Below, piece after piece: positions 11,261 through 21,900 of a DNA stretch of 37,934 bases (its first letter is position 1; each line of letters opens with the position of its first letter). Position numbers and translations under genes: made by a program. Under the pieces are notes generated by a model, which ran no database searches, was not told where the DNA came from, and saw nothing but the letters and a program-made list of their open reading frames with translations. The DNA is from Chloromonas sp. AAM2 (taxonomy: Eukaryota > Chlorophyta > Chlorophyceae > Chlamydomonadales > Chlamydomonadaceae): the NCBI GenBank assembly GCA_004335635.1, contig QAXH01005913.1:23079-61012 (forward strand), written 5' to 3'.

Positions 11261-14200
11261 CTAGAACGTTGTGCTGTACAGTTGCTCTCTCTTTCTCCTG
11301 AAGGCGTCTCCCGGCAGGGGCACTGCCTTGCCCGCCTGCACCTGTGCGTCTAGAAAGTTCTCCAACTGAACGACCTCCAGCCTGTGTAGGTTCTCAAGCT
11401 CCTGCAGCGACAAGGGATGACATGCCAGTAGCGAAGGTTGGTGGCAAAGATTGTCCACTGGCTCTGGTGATTGAGCAATCGGCCATCTCTAACTGAGCAG
11501 ACTGCAAGTTGTTGAAGCACACACAGTACAACTTGGGCCCTGGCTGCTGGTACAGGACTGTGTGCCATATCATGTTAGGAGTTATGGTCATGCCTCCCGG
11601 CCAGCCATGCAGACGGGCAGGCTGCACTCACCGCCACAACATTTCTGAAGCGGAACATGCGTCGCTCTGTCTCCGCTATGCGCCGCAGCTCCAGCTCGTC
11701 ACGCCCACGCGCACCGCGCTGGAGCAGGGCTTCAAACTCCTGCAAAACCATCAGGCAAAATTCACTTAGCCACACTTACCCAGCAGGCCATGCCAAGTGA
11801 TTTTCAGAGCTGGACTGAATCAGCAGAGCACACCGCAACTGCCATGTGCACCATGTGCTTGCAGTGACAGGAATCCTGGTTAGAATACTATATCTGAACA
11901 TGCCTGAGTGCTTGCCGCACCATGCACCCTCTGCACCACATATGAAGCGACATTCTTGCCCGGCTAGCTTTAGACTCGGTGTCAGCACGGCCTGGGTGGC
12001 TCACGAGCGTTGCCGCTACAGCTGGCATACCCTGGTTCAGGGCCGGATGTGCGCACCTGCTTTCGCTTGGTGCTGTACTTGGCAATGCGCAGTTTCTGCT
12101 CAGCTTCGTACGCCTGCTGGGTCTGCTGAATTTCAGCCTCATAAAGCTCATCCGCTGCATGGAAACAGTGCACTGATCAGAAGTGAGAGACCAAGCATTT
12201 AATTCACCTGTGTGCCCCGAGGACACCCTGAGGAACCTAGTTTGCTGAATGCAATACATTGGACTCGCTGAATGCAATACATTGGATCTCTGCTACCTCG
12301 CAATCAGTTGAACGCTGTCAGGTGGGGGATCATCATTATCATCATCATTACATGGCTTTTCATGGTGTAACCCACGGCGCTGCAGCTAGACACAATACCT
12401 TCCCAAGAATCACGTGCCTGACAATCGTTAAGCCAAGAAAGCTCACTGGTAGCAAAGTACGAATGTCATCATTGTGGATGAACACGTGCCAGTCTACCCA
12501 CCTGCTTCCTTGACCTTGCCCGCCTGTATGTACTGCCGGCTCTTGGCCAGGCTGCACTCAATCTTCTTCTGGTTGAGATACTCCTGCAAGGGAAACCGAA
12601 GTACGCAAATCACGACCTGCTTCCAGTGCATTTCTTTGGCCCCCTACTAGGCTGACAGCCTGCATTCCTACCAACAATAGGTGATGCAGATCACAACGAT
12701 TTGGTCTCCAAACTGGCCGATGGCCTGAACTCCTGCCATTGAGAAGCAAGCCTTGAAGGTACGGAGGCAAAGCAAAACACAAGCATTTCCACCCTTTCTT
12801 TGCAAAACGTCCGCCTACCCTTGATGGCTTGGGCTTGAATGGCCGCTTGCGCAGCAACTCTTCCACGTAGTACTTTCGCTGCTCCTCCTGGAGTAGGCGG
12901 ATGTCCTCCACAGCCTTGTGGAAGTTGTCCTCGTACTGCTTCACACCTGGAAACGATCAGGCAAGCCAGGTCCTACCACTGTTGAATCCAGAGAGAAGCT
13001 GCAGCTGCATGGGCACCACTTGGTATGACGGCAACGTAGGACCCACTTCAGCTTCAAAGTTGATGTTCATTTCATGTGTCCATTTGCATTTGCTGTTGGA
13101 CGGTCAATGAATGCTGTTCGGCATTAGGCTGATTTGCTCATCTGCATGCGCCTGTCATCCGCATGCAGGTGTATTCCACACGACCCAGCCCCCTGTCCCA
13201 CTCACGTGCATCCCACATGACCCAGCCCCCTGTCCCACTCACGTGCANNNNNNNNNNNNNNNNNNNNNNNNNNNNNNNNNNNNNNNNNNNNNNNNNNNNN
13301 NNNNNNNNNNNNNNNNNNNNNNNNNNNNNNNNNNNNNNNNNNNNNNNNNNNNNNNNNNNNNNNNNNNNNNNNNNNNNNNNNNNNNNNNNNNNNNNNNNNN
13401 NNNNNNNNNNNNNNNNNNNNNNNNNNNNNNNNNNNNNNNNNNNNNNNNNNNNNNNNNNNNNNNNNNNNNNNNNNNNNNNNNNNNNNNNNNNNNNNNNNNN
13501 NNNNNNNNNNNNNNNNNNNNNNNNNNNNNNNNNNNNNNNNNNNNNNNNNNNNNCCCACACGACCCAGCCCCCTGTCCCACTCACGTGCATCCCACACGAC
13601 CCAGCCCCCTGTCCCACTCACGTGCATCCCACATGACGGTGAACTTGACTGACTCATCATCGAACACTCTCTGCACCTCCTCTATCTCCCTGCTCTGGTT
13701 GCTGACAAGCTCCTGTCGCAACCGTTCAACCTGCGCACACATTAAGTACGGCATCAACCTCTGCATGCTGCGCAGAGCTCCACTGGATTCAGAAGCAGCA
13801 CATCACAAGGTTTCCAAACCAAAGGATCTTCTTCCATTGATTGCATTGCATCAACCTGCAAATGTTGTCTTTCCATTGTCACTTTTATACATGAGCCGTG
13901 CCCCCAAGTCGCACTATTGTGGTGCTTGTACACCCTAGCATGGCAACAAGGGCTGGCAACTTGAGTCTTTCCGGTTGCAATGCTGCCATGGCTGAGGAGC
14001 ACTGCTTTCTGAACCCCGGTTGTGTCCAACCTGTGCAGTCTTGAGGTCCGCCAGCCTGAGAGCCGCCGCCCTGGCCTCGGGGTAACGGCCCTCTGTCTCA
14101 CACATCTTGCGGTGACTGTCTAGCTTAGAAAGGTAAGCAACCACTGCCTCGTCGTAAGACAAGCTGCCTGTGCAGGGTTAGGGTAGGCTGGGGTTAGTCT

Positions 14201-15551
14201 CGGGCACACAAGGCAGTTGCAAGGTTAACGTGAATGTCTGGTAATGAGGCACTTCCAATTGCCGGAAAAAGAACTAACTTTAAGCGGATGGGACGTATGC
14301 TATCGTATCAGTTCAATTCCATGTCCTGCGGATAACACACAGGCTGCAGCACTGGCTCATCCATGCAATTGAGGCCAGGGCCATGCCGCCTTGCACCACC
14401 TCGCCGTCTCACCTGTTTCTAGGTACGACCTGTTCTTGCTCAGGACGTTTCTAAGGGGTGCCTTTGCCGGCCCACTTGGCCCGCCACCCAGAACAGAAGC
14501 TGTGGAGCTGCTGCAAGCCAGTGAGGCGCTGCTCTGTATGAATCCAATCACTGCCATACTGCACAGGCACAAGAAAGGCTTCAAGTCAGGTGGTGCTGGT
14601 CTGAACTGCTGCATATGGTCAAGATTATGCTGGGCCGCTCAATTTGAGACGATTGCAGCATGTTCTGAGATGTGGCACGTCAGTGCAGACACAACACACA
14701 CTGGACAGACACACTGCAAGGCAAAAAAAAAGTTTGCCAGTTCTGGGACAATTTTCGAAAACGCCACTGGAACAAACTGTCCCAGAACTGGCAAACAGCT
14801 TTTTTTACACTGGAGGGCACGACAGCCTTCAGCTAGCTGCGTGGCAAGCTGCCTGCTTCAGCAGACCAAGCAATTTGTGACTGGCTATGGAAACATGATG
14901 AGGCAGCACCCACGTTTGTTCGCGAGTTAACCGCTTGGCGTTGCTTCCCGCTACTGTCTGAACGACCTGCGTAAGGAAGCATGCTCATGCCAGCTTTTGT
15001 GCACACGAGGCCGGAGTGCTGTGAGCAATAGAGCACAACACGTGGCGCAATCATCGTACTGCTACTGACAGAGCGGAGCATGCTGCCCATAGCTGCATAT
15101 TGGCATGGCAGGTACGTGCTGAGGTCAGGCGTCAGCCTCGTGTGCTCATCTTATAGCTGCTATTGATAGGGTGCAATTTGCAGAGGCTTATCGTTGCAGG
15201 GTGGCAGAGCATGACATGACTACGTGCTGAACTTGGATGGCCAGTGAGTGGCTATGGCGGGACATCCTGCATGCATACACAGTCCAGTACATGCATGCAT
15301 CGGCGGCATGTGGGACATGGTCGCATGCAGGCATGCATGCACGCGCTTACCGACAGGTGGTCCGTGTTTCTGAGATCCATCTGTGACAAGAGTTGTTCAA
15401 GAGCGGCCACATCCAACGTGCCGTCAGGATTCTGGAGGCTCTCATAAATGGGCTGGGCTGTAGCCAGCACGCTGGTACGCGCGCTTTTTGGGGGTGAGCC
15501 CTGTCGCGGCCCCGCAGCTCGTGGTGATGATGTGCTCAGCTCAGGCTCCAT
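11261..15551 (-). CDS. Conserved coiled-coil protein (9 exons, 374 aa)
   Basis: Exons on the minus strand: 15551-15351, 14533-14413, 14167-14031, 13730-13622, 12946-12819, 12583-12502, 12154-12057, 11739-11632, 11401-11261. All splice sites are GT-AG and phases close to a single frame. The first in-frame ATG was taken as start; a GTG upstream was not. Residues 1-105 are Ser/Pro/Gly-rich and look disordered. From about residue 110 (LSYDEAVVAYLSKLDSHRK, then CETEGRYPEA) to the end it is almost continuous charged helix with heptad character, including EEQRKYYVEELLRKRPFKPKPSR, LNQKKIECSLAKSRQYI and RRIAETERRMFRFRNVV. The EGRYPEA and KSRQYIQAGKVKEA segments resemble the 'load-and-age' helical hairpins seen in ciliary or basal-body coiled-coil proteins. 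That is only an impression, and I cannot name a family. Exon 4 ends at a splice donor copied in the adjacent minisatellite. Confidence 0.85.
13174..13637. repeat. 37-bp minisatellite carrying a splice donor in each unit
   Basis: Two units are visible left of the gap and about 2.3 right of it, at an exact 37-bp period (13177, 13214; 13556, 13593, 13630). On the minus strand the unit runs TGTGGGATGCAC|GTGAGTGG, then GACAGGGGGCTGGGTCG. The right-hand end of the array is the 3' end of exon 4 of the coiled-coil gene, so each unit repeats the last exon bases plus a full GTGAGT donor. If the gap were true to size, the array would have about 12 units. The phase across the gap does not fit 37, so the gap length is not exact. 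Confidence 0.93.
13248..13553. other. Assembly gap (306 N)
   Basis: A run of 306 undetermined bases inside the 37-bp minisatellite. The two flanks are repeat units out of register by about 9 bp, which suggests the true array length is unknown. Confidence 0.98.
14722..14806. repeat. Dispersed repeat copy 3, perfect hairpin (coiled-coil gene intron 1)
   Basis: Left arm TTTGCCAGTTCTGGGACA (14733-14750) and right arm TGTCCCAGAACTGGCAAA (14778-14795) are perfect reverse complements separated by 27 bases. Outside the arms stand a run of nine A (14723-14731) and seven T (14800-14806), so the whole unit is almost palindromic. The loop contains CACTGGAAC (14765-14773), which also occurs in copies 1 and 4. 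It has the shape of a very small MITE or foldback element. Confidence 0.9.
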
Positions 15552-16975
15552 CGTACAGGCTTGGATAGACCCAAAATGGCTGGGAGTTCGGGTGACGTTT
15601 ACTCTGGGGTGACTTTGTCTCTGAGCTCCCACCAGATTGCTACTGCCTGGTCACTCGCGGCTTCTCGTTTGATGCTTCTCCAGTCAGCACAAGCACGGTT
15701 TGCACTATATAAGCACGGTTATGCTTGCCGTACCAGATGATACGGTGTCGATCAAACTTGGAGGCAATTGCGCTCCTTAGCAGTTGTATTGTTAGGCAGT
15801 CTTATCAGCCCGGGCTCAGAAAGTCTTGAACAGCCTTCGGGCCTATTGTTGTCAAACTCAAGAGAAGTCAAAGCTTTGCATGGGCTTGATGGCTGCTGCT
15901 TAGAGAGATGCGATTGCGGCGAGCAACTGGTTGCCTGGCCGAGGACTGGTGCCACAGGGCAAAGAAACGCGTGGTTTGTACAAAACTTTGTACACTGACA
16001 GACGGCAAATGTTTCGGGGTCGGCCAAGCGTTGTGCTTTGCCATGCATAGTTCCCACTTATCGCAGGAGTAGGCCATTACATCATAGTCATAGTACTGTT
16101 CCCGGTAATGGCAGTCACCACCGGGATTTTTCAAATCTCGTACGGCAAAGCGAAGCAAAAGCAAGCAGGCAAGAGAGAAGTATAAGTGTTCTCGCCAACT
16201 GGCGCACGCTCATCGTTCTCAACCTCCTCAACAGAGGCGTGACACACCTGAGCATTCAACAGCAACAGCATACATGGTGTCGGTTTGTCCCTGCCCATTG
16301 TTTCGCATTATTTTGCATTCAACCAAGTCAGTTGGCACGCTTTGACTTGCATGTCTCATTACAAGGTATGCCTGTATAGATTGCTGCCAGGGCGTGGCCT
16401 CATTCATCCTGCATTGAGGTGGTGGCATTGGCAGTCAGATGTGCACGCACGCTCATGACCTGAGTATCAAGCATATGCCGACCAGACCACCACACCCTCA
16501 TCCTCAGGTGCTTTCTCGCCCTAGTCATTGGGCTCTGATGCCAGTCACTGGGAGAGCTTGGGGGAGAGGCTTTGAGGGGACATGGGTTCACTGTTGATGT
16601 TGAGCAGCTGCTATGTAGTCAGGTCTCCAGTGTGGCAGGCCATATATATCCACCTGGTCTGCATCGAGTTAAGCCCACAGTAACGGGCAGCATGCAGCAG
16701 GGTCAGTGCAACAGGACACAGAGCTCAAAAGTGGCGGTCTGAGGCCATTCACGTGAAGAGCACAAGGCTGCCAGCACAACCCTGCTTTCCGTGGCGATGC
16801 ATCCATGACATTTGGCAATGCATTCACAGACAACTCGGAGAATTGCCGTGCATCGTTGACCATTTGAGACAGTTTCATTGTCTTTTTACCAAACGGGGTG
16901 CTTAGGAAGGTATCACGTGGGGCACCCGCCACAAAGGCCTTACCAGCCTTTGCAGACTCAGTAAAACTCCCGTGA
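15552..16975. other. Intergenic, upstream of the coiled-coil gene
   Basis: It should hold the promoter of the coiled-coil gene. A minus-strand open frame at 16164-15868 and another at 17202-16669 have no recognisable domain, and the second runs across the end of the transposon, so neither is called. Nothing else is supported. Confidence 0.5.
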
Positions 16976-16982
16976 CGCCTGT
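16976..16982 (+). repeat. Target-site duplication, left copy (CGCCTGT)
   Basis: CGCCTGT directly abuts the left terminal inverted repeat and is repeated directly after the right one at 18390-18396. Confidence 0.8.
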
Positions 16983-17076
16983 CAGTCAGGATGTCCTCAC
17001 TTTTTAAAGGGTGAAAAATGAGGCTCCCAGACAAAAGCGAGCATGCAGCCCTGCTTATGATATGTTTATCAATGCC
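16983..17076 (+). repeat. Left terminal inverted repeat
   Basis: 94 bp, inverted relative to 18303-18389. Shared blocks, read on the minus strand, include GGCATTGATAAA, ATATCATAAGCAGGGCTGC, GGGAGCCTCATTTTTCACC and AAAAAGTGAGGACA. Confidence 0.9.
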
Positions 17077-17243
17077 TTTGCCCCGTGCTATTGCGCCTCG
17101 TGGGGGGGGCGAGCCAAACGGGAAAAGTGCAGATACCGTCGGTTTCCCACGTAGCTCGTAGCTGCCATTGACGCGCATTGACCTTAAGAACACGCAGAGC
17201 AACCAAATTAATCACGTTAGAAGCTTCAGGCTAAAGCTCAATC

Positions 17244-18286
17244 ATGGAACATTTGAATTTGTCGGACGCAGCACTGGCAAGATTGAAAACAGGCTTGGCT
17301 AATCTGGCTCAGGGAGTGGCTGGTATGATGGACTCGGCAAACCTACTGCCCTCTCAAAGAGAAGCACTTCGAGAAGCAGCACACGCTCGGTTTGCATCCA
17401 TAGAAGTTCACCCCACCCAGCCGAAGACAAGGAAGCACGCAAGCGGCCTGGGCAGCAGATGCCGGCACCTAGACAAAGTACAAGCAGCCGCGAGGATGAA
17501 TCGCACTTCCCAGACGTGGCAGACACAGGCGCCGCACCAGACCGCACCCATGGACAGAAGATGGAGCAGCAGGACACAGACTGGGCGAATAGCAGGGATC
17601 AGATGCGCAAGTTTGCAGTGCAGCACCTACCACTGCGTGAGCACATCAAGTTACGCAGGCAGCTAGGCAGGCAGCTAGAGCTTGATGAGCTACTGGCGGG
17701 TGCATGGCGGTTCCACGAGTGCGAATCAGTCAGTCACTGCCAGAGAAACCATGAGTTGGACGGCTTTGAGTGCATGCAACCCAGAGCCGCAGCTTATTAC
17801 AGCGTGGACCACCGGTTCAACATCAAGGTGCCCCAGTGGAAGTGCAAATGTTGCGGTGTAGTGTTCGAGCCGCATCCGCAAGCAGTGGGCTGCTGGCCCA
17901 GCACAGCAGCCAGACCTGCCAGGTTCTACGACACTGAGCTCCTGGAGCTGTTCTCGTACCTGACACTTCGCCATGGGCTGTCAGCTACAGGTACATTCAG
18001 GTCACGACAGGCAATAGACAGTCATCACCAGCAGTTCGCCGGCACCCAAGACCAGCATGACCTGCCAGCATAACACTGACTGACATTGGTGTTGCTGCTC
18101 GCAGGCTTCCTTGAGGCCATTCACTTGCAACAGGAGCGGCATGGCGCTGTGCAGGCCGCCCATGCCGCACAGCAGGTGGCACCAGCAGCACCTACACGTG
18201 TAGACGCACACGAGCTCTGCCAGACTTTCTCAGCTTACATTGCTGTGCACACGGACCTGACCACCCTGTCAGGCCTAGGTTTGTGA
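17244..18286 (+). pseudogene. N-terminal fragment of a KDZ-family transposase gene
   Basis: The reading frame starts at ATG 17244 (MEHLNLSDAALARLKTG...) and must change frame between about 17395 and 17420 to reach the main open segment, so there is a frameshift or a very short unrecognised intron. The main segment runs to 17990 and includes a zinc-type cluster (HECESVSHC, GFEC, WKCKCCGVVFEPHP) followed by AVGCWPSTAARPARFYDTEL and LLELFSYLTLRHGLSATG. A GT-AG intron (17991-18104) joins in phase to FLEAIHLQQERHG... and VDAHELCQTFSAYIAVHTDL, stopping at TGA 18284. In complete family members a second cysteine motif and the DDE-type catalytic domain follow. Here the right inverted repeat begins 16 bp after the stop. 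It cannot encode an active transposase. Confidence 0.72.
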
Positions 18287-18302
18287 GTGGGCCAGGGCCT
18301 GG

Positions 18303-18389
18303 GGCATTGATAAATATATCATAAGCAGGGCTGCTCGCTTTTGCCTGGGAGCCTCATTTTTCACCACAAAAAGTGAGGACACCTGACTG
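18303..18389 (-). repeat. Right terminal inverted repeat
   Basis: 87 bp, inverted counterpart of 16983-17076; ends in CCTGACTG and is followed directly by the target duplication. Confidence 0.9.
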
Positions 18390-18396
18390 CGCCTGT
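18390..18396 (+). repeat. Target-site duplication, right copy (CGCCTGT)
   Basis: Identical to 16976-16982. Extending either copy to 8 bp breaks the match, although 8-bp duplications are reported for Zisupton elements. Confidence 0.8.
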
Positions 18397-18981
18397 GGTG
18401 CTCACACACTTGGAGTGGTCACCCATGGAGTGTCTTCCCCTGCTCTTGTGCCCCTGACATGGTAGTGGCCGCCTTCTTGCTGCTCTTATGCCCCTGACTT
18501 GCCCTGGAGTCATGTTTATCTTCACTATGCTCGACAATATCTGTAAAATTTCGGGTCTATTCATCTATCAACGTACCTGTTGCTCTGACACCGATCTGAT
18601 GGCTTCCACTCCTGCATGCCACTGATAGTGCCCACTTGAGGAGCTGATGGCAGTGCTACGGTCATAGTGGGCATCAGCGATAACGCCATGCGTTACTGGC
18701 ACAAACGCTGCGTCTCACTAGTTGTGCTACTCAGCTCAAGCCAGGTGCTTTGAGCCAAAACCTTGAATAACGTCAGAATTGTCGAAGAAAACGAGCAGGG
18801 CGATCAAAGCCCGACATCCAAGCCCCAACCTAGGAGCAGAAGTTGACCGCTGTAGGTGTCAGACTTCTCCCACCATACGCCGAGGCGACCACTGGACGTC
18901 GCTGTCGCCAACTGAGCGATTGTAATCGCGCCAGATCAGGGTTTGAGTTCTCAAGAAAGCGGCGCCTCTGCGACAAGCCCA
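18397..18981 (+). promoter_or_regulatory. Region upstream of the PIN-domain gene
   Basis: Lies between the transposon relic and the first coding exon of the next gene, so it should contain that gene's promoter and 5' UTR. I see no coding exon or clear core-promoter motif. The transposon therefore sits less than 600 bp from the start codon. Confidence 0.35.
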
Positions 18982-21900
18982 ATGAGTGCAGTCACGCTCC
19001 ACGTCCCGTTTGGGAAGGTATGGCAGTGCCGACAGGGGGTAGAGGTCGCCGTGCTCTGTTCTCAAAATGAAACCCTTGGCGTTTCCTGCATTTTGCAGTG
19101 GAAGAGATACCTGAAAGTCTACCTCGGCAATGCGTGTGATGCTGGTCAGGAGTTTTCCCAAGAATGGGATGACGAACATGTCACTGTCCGGGTGAGTGGA
19201 CAAGCACAAAAGCCTTCCCAACTGAGTTTTACGTGAGTGTAGTTTTGCGTGAGTGTGGGCCTCTGATGAGCACTGATCCAACCTCTGCATGCTGCCAACA
19301 GGCTTCAATAGCTGTTAACACATGTCCTGTATGTTCACGATGGGCATGTTAGGCGATGGGCATGATGGGCATGGTAGGCATGCAGAAACGACAAGTCATC
19401 ATGTATGGTGGGCGTCGTAAGCACACCTCATTCGGTTGTGCATACAACCTCGGATCAGTGGTGGGCACACAGAAACCTCACTGGTACATGCATGCTGGTC
19501 GAGACCTGGGCATACTGGACATGGTGGGCATGGAATCCTGGACCTGAAGTCTTGGTGCTGTAGCATGCACCCCTTCGCATTGGACCTTGAGCCATTCGCT
19601 GGCATCTGATGATCACTGATCCAACCTCTGCATGTTTGCTTTTTAGCTGTCAGCACACAGCACATGTCCCGTCCTGCCATGCATGTCAATTGTTTGCAGG
19701 CACCACTGGAAAAGTCCACACACAAGTACGGTCGCACCTTGCAACTTACGGGGGAGCTTCCGAGTCTTATCCGGGTGGCTCGGGCACTAATGGCTTTCAT
19801 GGCCAGTCCAGGTGGGCAAGGTCTGATGCATGGTACAGAGGCGCAGCTCTCAGGGGTTAAGCATCATAGCACTGTTATAGTAATCTACCATCATGCATGT
19901 TGACCGTCTCTGGCATTGAACATCATACTGCCACTAGTCTTTGGCACAATGCATGTGATTACCACCAGACCGCACACCTGTGGGGATGTCTGGCTTGAAT
20001 AGACCAGTTGTGCGTTCTGTGTGCGCACTGTGCCATGTCTCTGTATTGCTGTTGTGTTCTGTACACGCAGACCCTGCTCCGAACTTGAATGATCTGGATC
20101 ACGAGTGCTGGTTTGTGCGTGAGGTGAGTAGACCACCTTTGCTTCAGCCTTTACAGCCAACTGTGGCCTGCCATGCTTCAGGCTTGGTAACAGCTGAGCT
20201 GTCTGCATCAACTGCATCAACTGCATCAACTGCATCAACTGCATCAACTGGATCAACTACATGCCTAGGCAGCAACATGAAAGCTATCTGCTTTGCCATG
20301 ATTACGATCAAAGCTTTATTCGTTTTTTGCTGTGCTTGCCTGTGTTATGGCATGGTGGACGGCTACAACTGCATACCCTGCCTTTGCGTTATGCACAGCG
20401 GGATGGCGTCAAGGGGCCGTACACGGGAGCACAACTATCCGTGGCATGTGACGCCGGTGGGGCGCCGGGCGCCATGGCCCCTGACTCGCTCATTGAGCAC
20501 CAGAAGCTGCGAGTGGTTCTGCCTCTTTGTGAGTCATTTGATTTGTTCGTGTGATCCATGCTCTGCGTGTTTTGTTTGTGTGATCCATGCGCATCTCAAC
20601 TAGGCATGTGAGTCATGTGGCTTGATGCATTACGCGTGTAACTGGCCAGCGCCATGCCTGTCTCGGTGGTTTGACGTTTGACACTTGGCCGTTGTAGCCT
20701 TACGAGTCGTACGACACTTGACTTCCAGGACACACAAGCATGGACATGACACGTGTAAATCATTGAGTCGCATGGATTGACGTGGGTTCATGAGTCGCAT
20801 GCATCACATGCAGGGCTCGTGGTTGAGCATTACCGTCTAGCGGACAAGGGATGCGCCACCCTGCCAGCTGCGGAAAGCTTCATGCATGGCCAGGCTGCAG
20901 ACAACAACAACAGCGTGGGCAGCGGTGTTGCACGGACTGGCAGCTTGTGCTTGAGCCATGGGGGCGGCATGGGACCTCAGAGTGGGCCAGGACAGATGCT
21001 CCGTTCAGCTGTCAGTGAGGGGCATGGCAAGGGGGCATTGGGGCTCCCGCCTGCATCACGTTTGCCAGTGGTCGGACGGAGCTATGCTTCCTCTGAGCAG
21101 GGAGAGATGGAGTGGGATGCGGAGATCAAGGAGATCCAGTCACAGATCCATGACATGCGAGTAGCGCCGGATTACCAGGTGAGAGGGTACAAGGCTTGGC
21201 AGGCTTGGTAACATGCACTGCCATGAAAACCTGGGCGTTGTTTGTTCTGTACTCGAACTGACGCTGTGCTGAGCTGCTACCACAGATGCAACCAATCACA
21301 ACAAGCTTGAACAACCGCAATTGTTCCATGGCATGGGTACCGGATATGCTGATTGGTATGCCATTTCGGTCTTGCTGGCTTTCTGGGAGGACCTGAACAG
21401 AACTCGGTGGAGCATTGGCACAGTCGAGCTTATTCACATCTTGTGTTGCGGCACAGGCTGACGTGATGGCCATGGAGGTGGATGAGGTGGTGGCAGGTGC
21501 ACAGCACTTGCCTGAGCTCATGGACTTCATCTTGGACCATGTGGCCACCGCCACGGCAGCTTCACTCTACGTCGTTATCGATACGTGCTTCATATGCCAC
21601 AAGGTCGGATTGGAGCTGCTCACTATCATCAGAAAACGTTACTCGACAGCAGCACAGTTCTCGGGTGGCGAGTCCAGGCAGGCAGGCGGCCCGCATGACG
21701 TGGCGCGAGAGGATGGAGCTGGGGGTCAAGGATCGACCCAAAGCAACGGACGGAGCACCGGCGGAGGCGACAGCGGCAATCAGCGTTTTGTCGTGTCCGT
21801 CATCATTCCCAAGCTCGTTTGGTTGGAGCTGGACAAACTCAAGAAAGCCGTAGGTGAGTTTGCAGATAGGACGGAATCTCCGACGTGGCCCTGCGCGACG

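Larger units (their letters stand above)
16983..18389 (+). mobile_element. KDZ-type DNA transposon relic, 1407 bp, with TIRs
   Basis: The ends are inverted repeats. The left arm (16983-17076) begins CAGTCAGGATGTCCTCAC; the right arm (18303-18389) read inward on the minus strand begins CAGTCAGGTGTCCTCAC. They stay alignable for about 90 bp, differing by small indels and a few substitutions. Both are flanked by the 7-bp direct repeat CGCCTGT. Between them lies a gene fragment with a cysteine cluster followed by the WPST...LLELFSYLTLRHGLSATG block, which I recognise as the N-terminal part of KDZ (Kyakuja/Dileera/Zisupton) transposases found in chlorophytes and fungi. The catalytic RNase H-like part is missing. 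The element is therefore an internally deleted, non-autonomous copy that still has intact ends. Confidence 0.82.

Noticed and set aside
13111..13938. Long plus- and minus-strand frames across the N gap
   Set aside because: They exist only because undetermined bases are read through; the flanks are minisatellite.
14172..14190. Telomere-like AGGGTTAGGGTAGG
   Set aside because: Only two imperfect units inside an intron; not a telomeric array.
16669..17202. 177-residue minus-strand open frame
   Set aside because: It runs through the left TIR of the transposon into flanking DNA and has no domain.
18859..19308. 149-residue open frame on the minus strand opposite exon 1 of the PIN-domain gene
   Set aside because: No recognisable motif and no splice continuation. 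The plus-strand reading joins in phase to a convincing chain of exons. It remains a caution for the exact form of exon 1.
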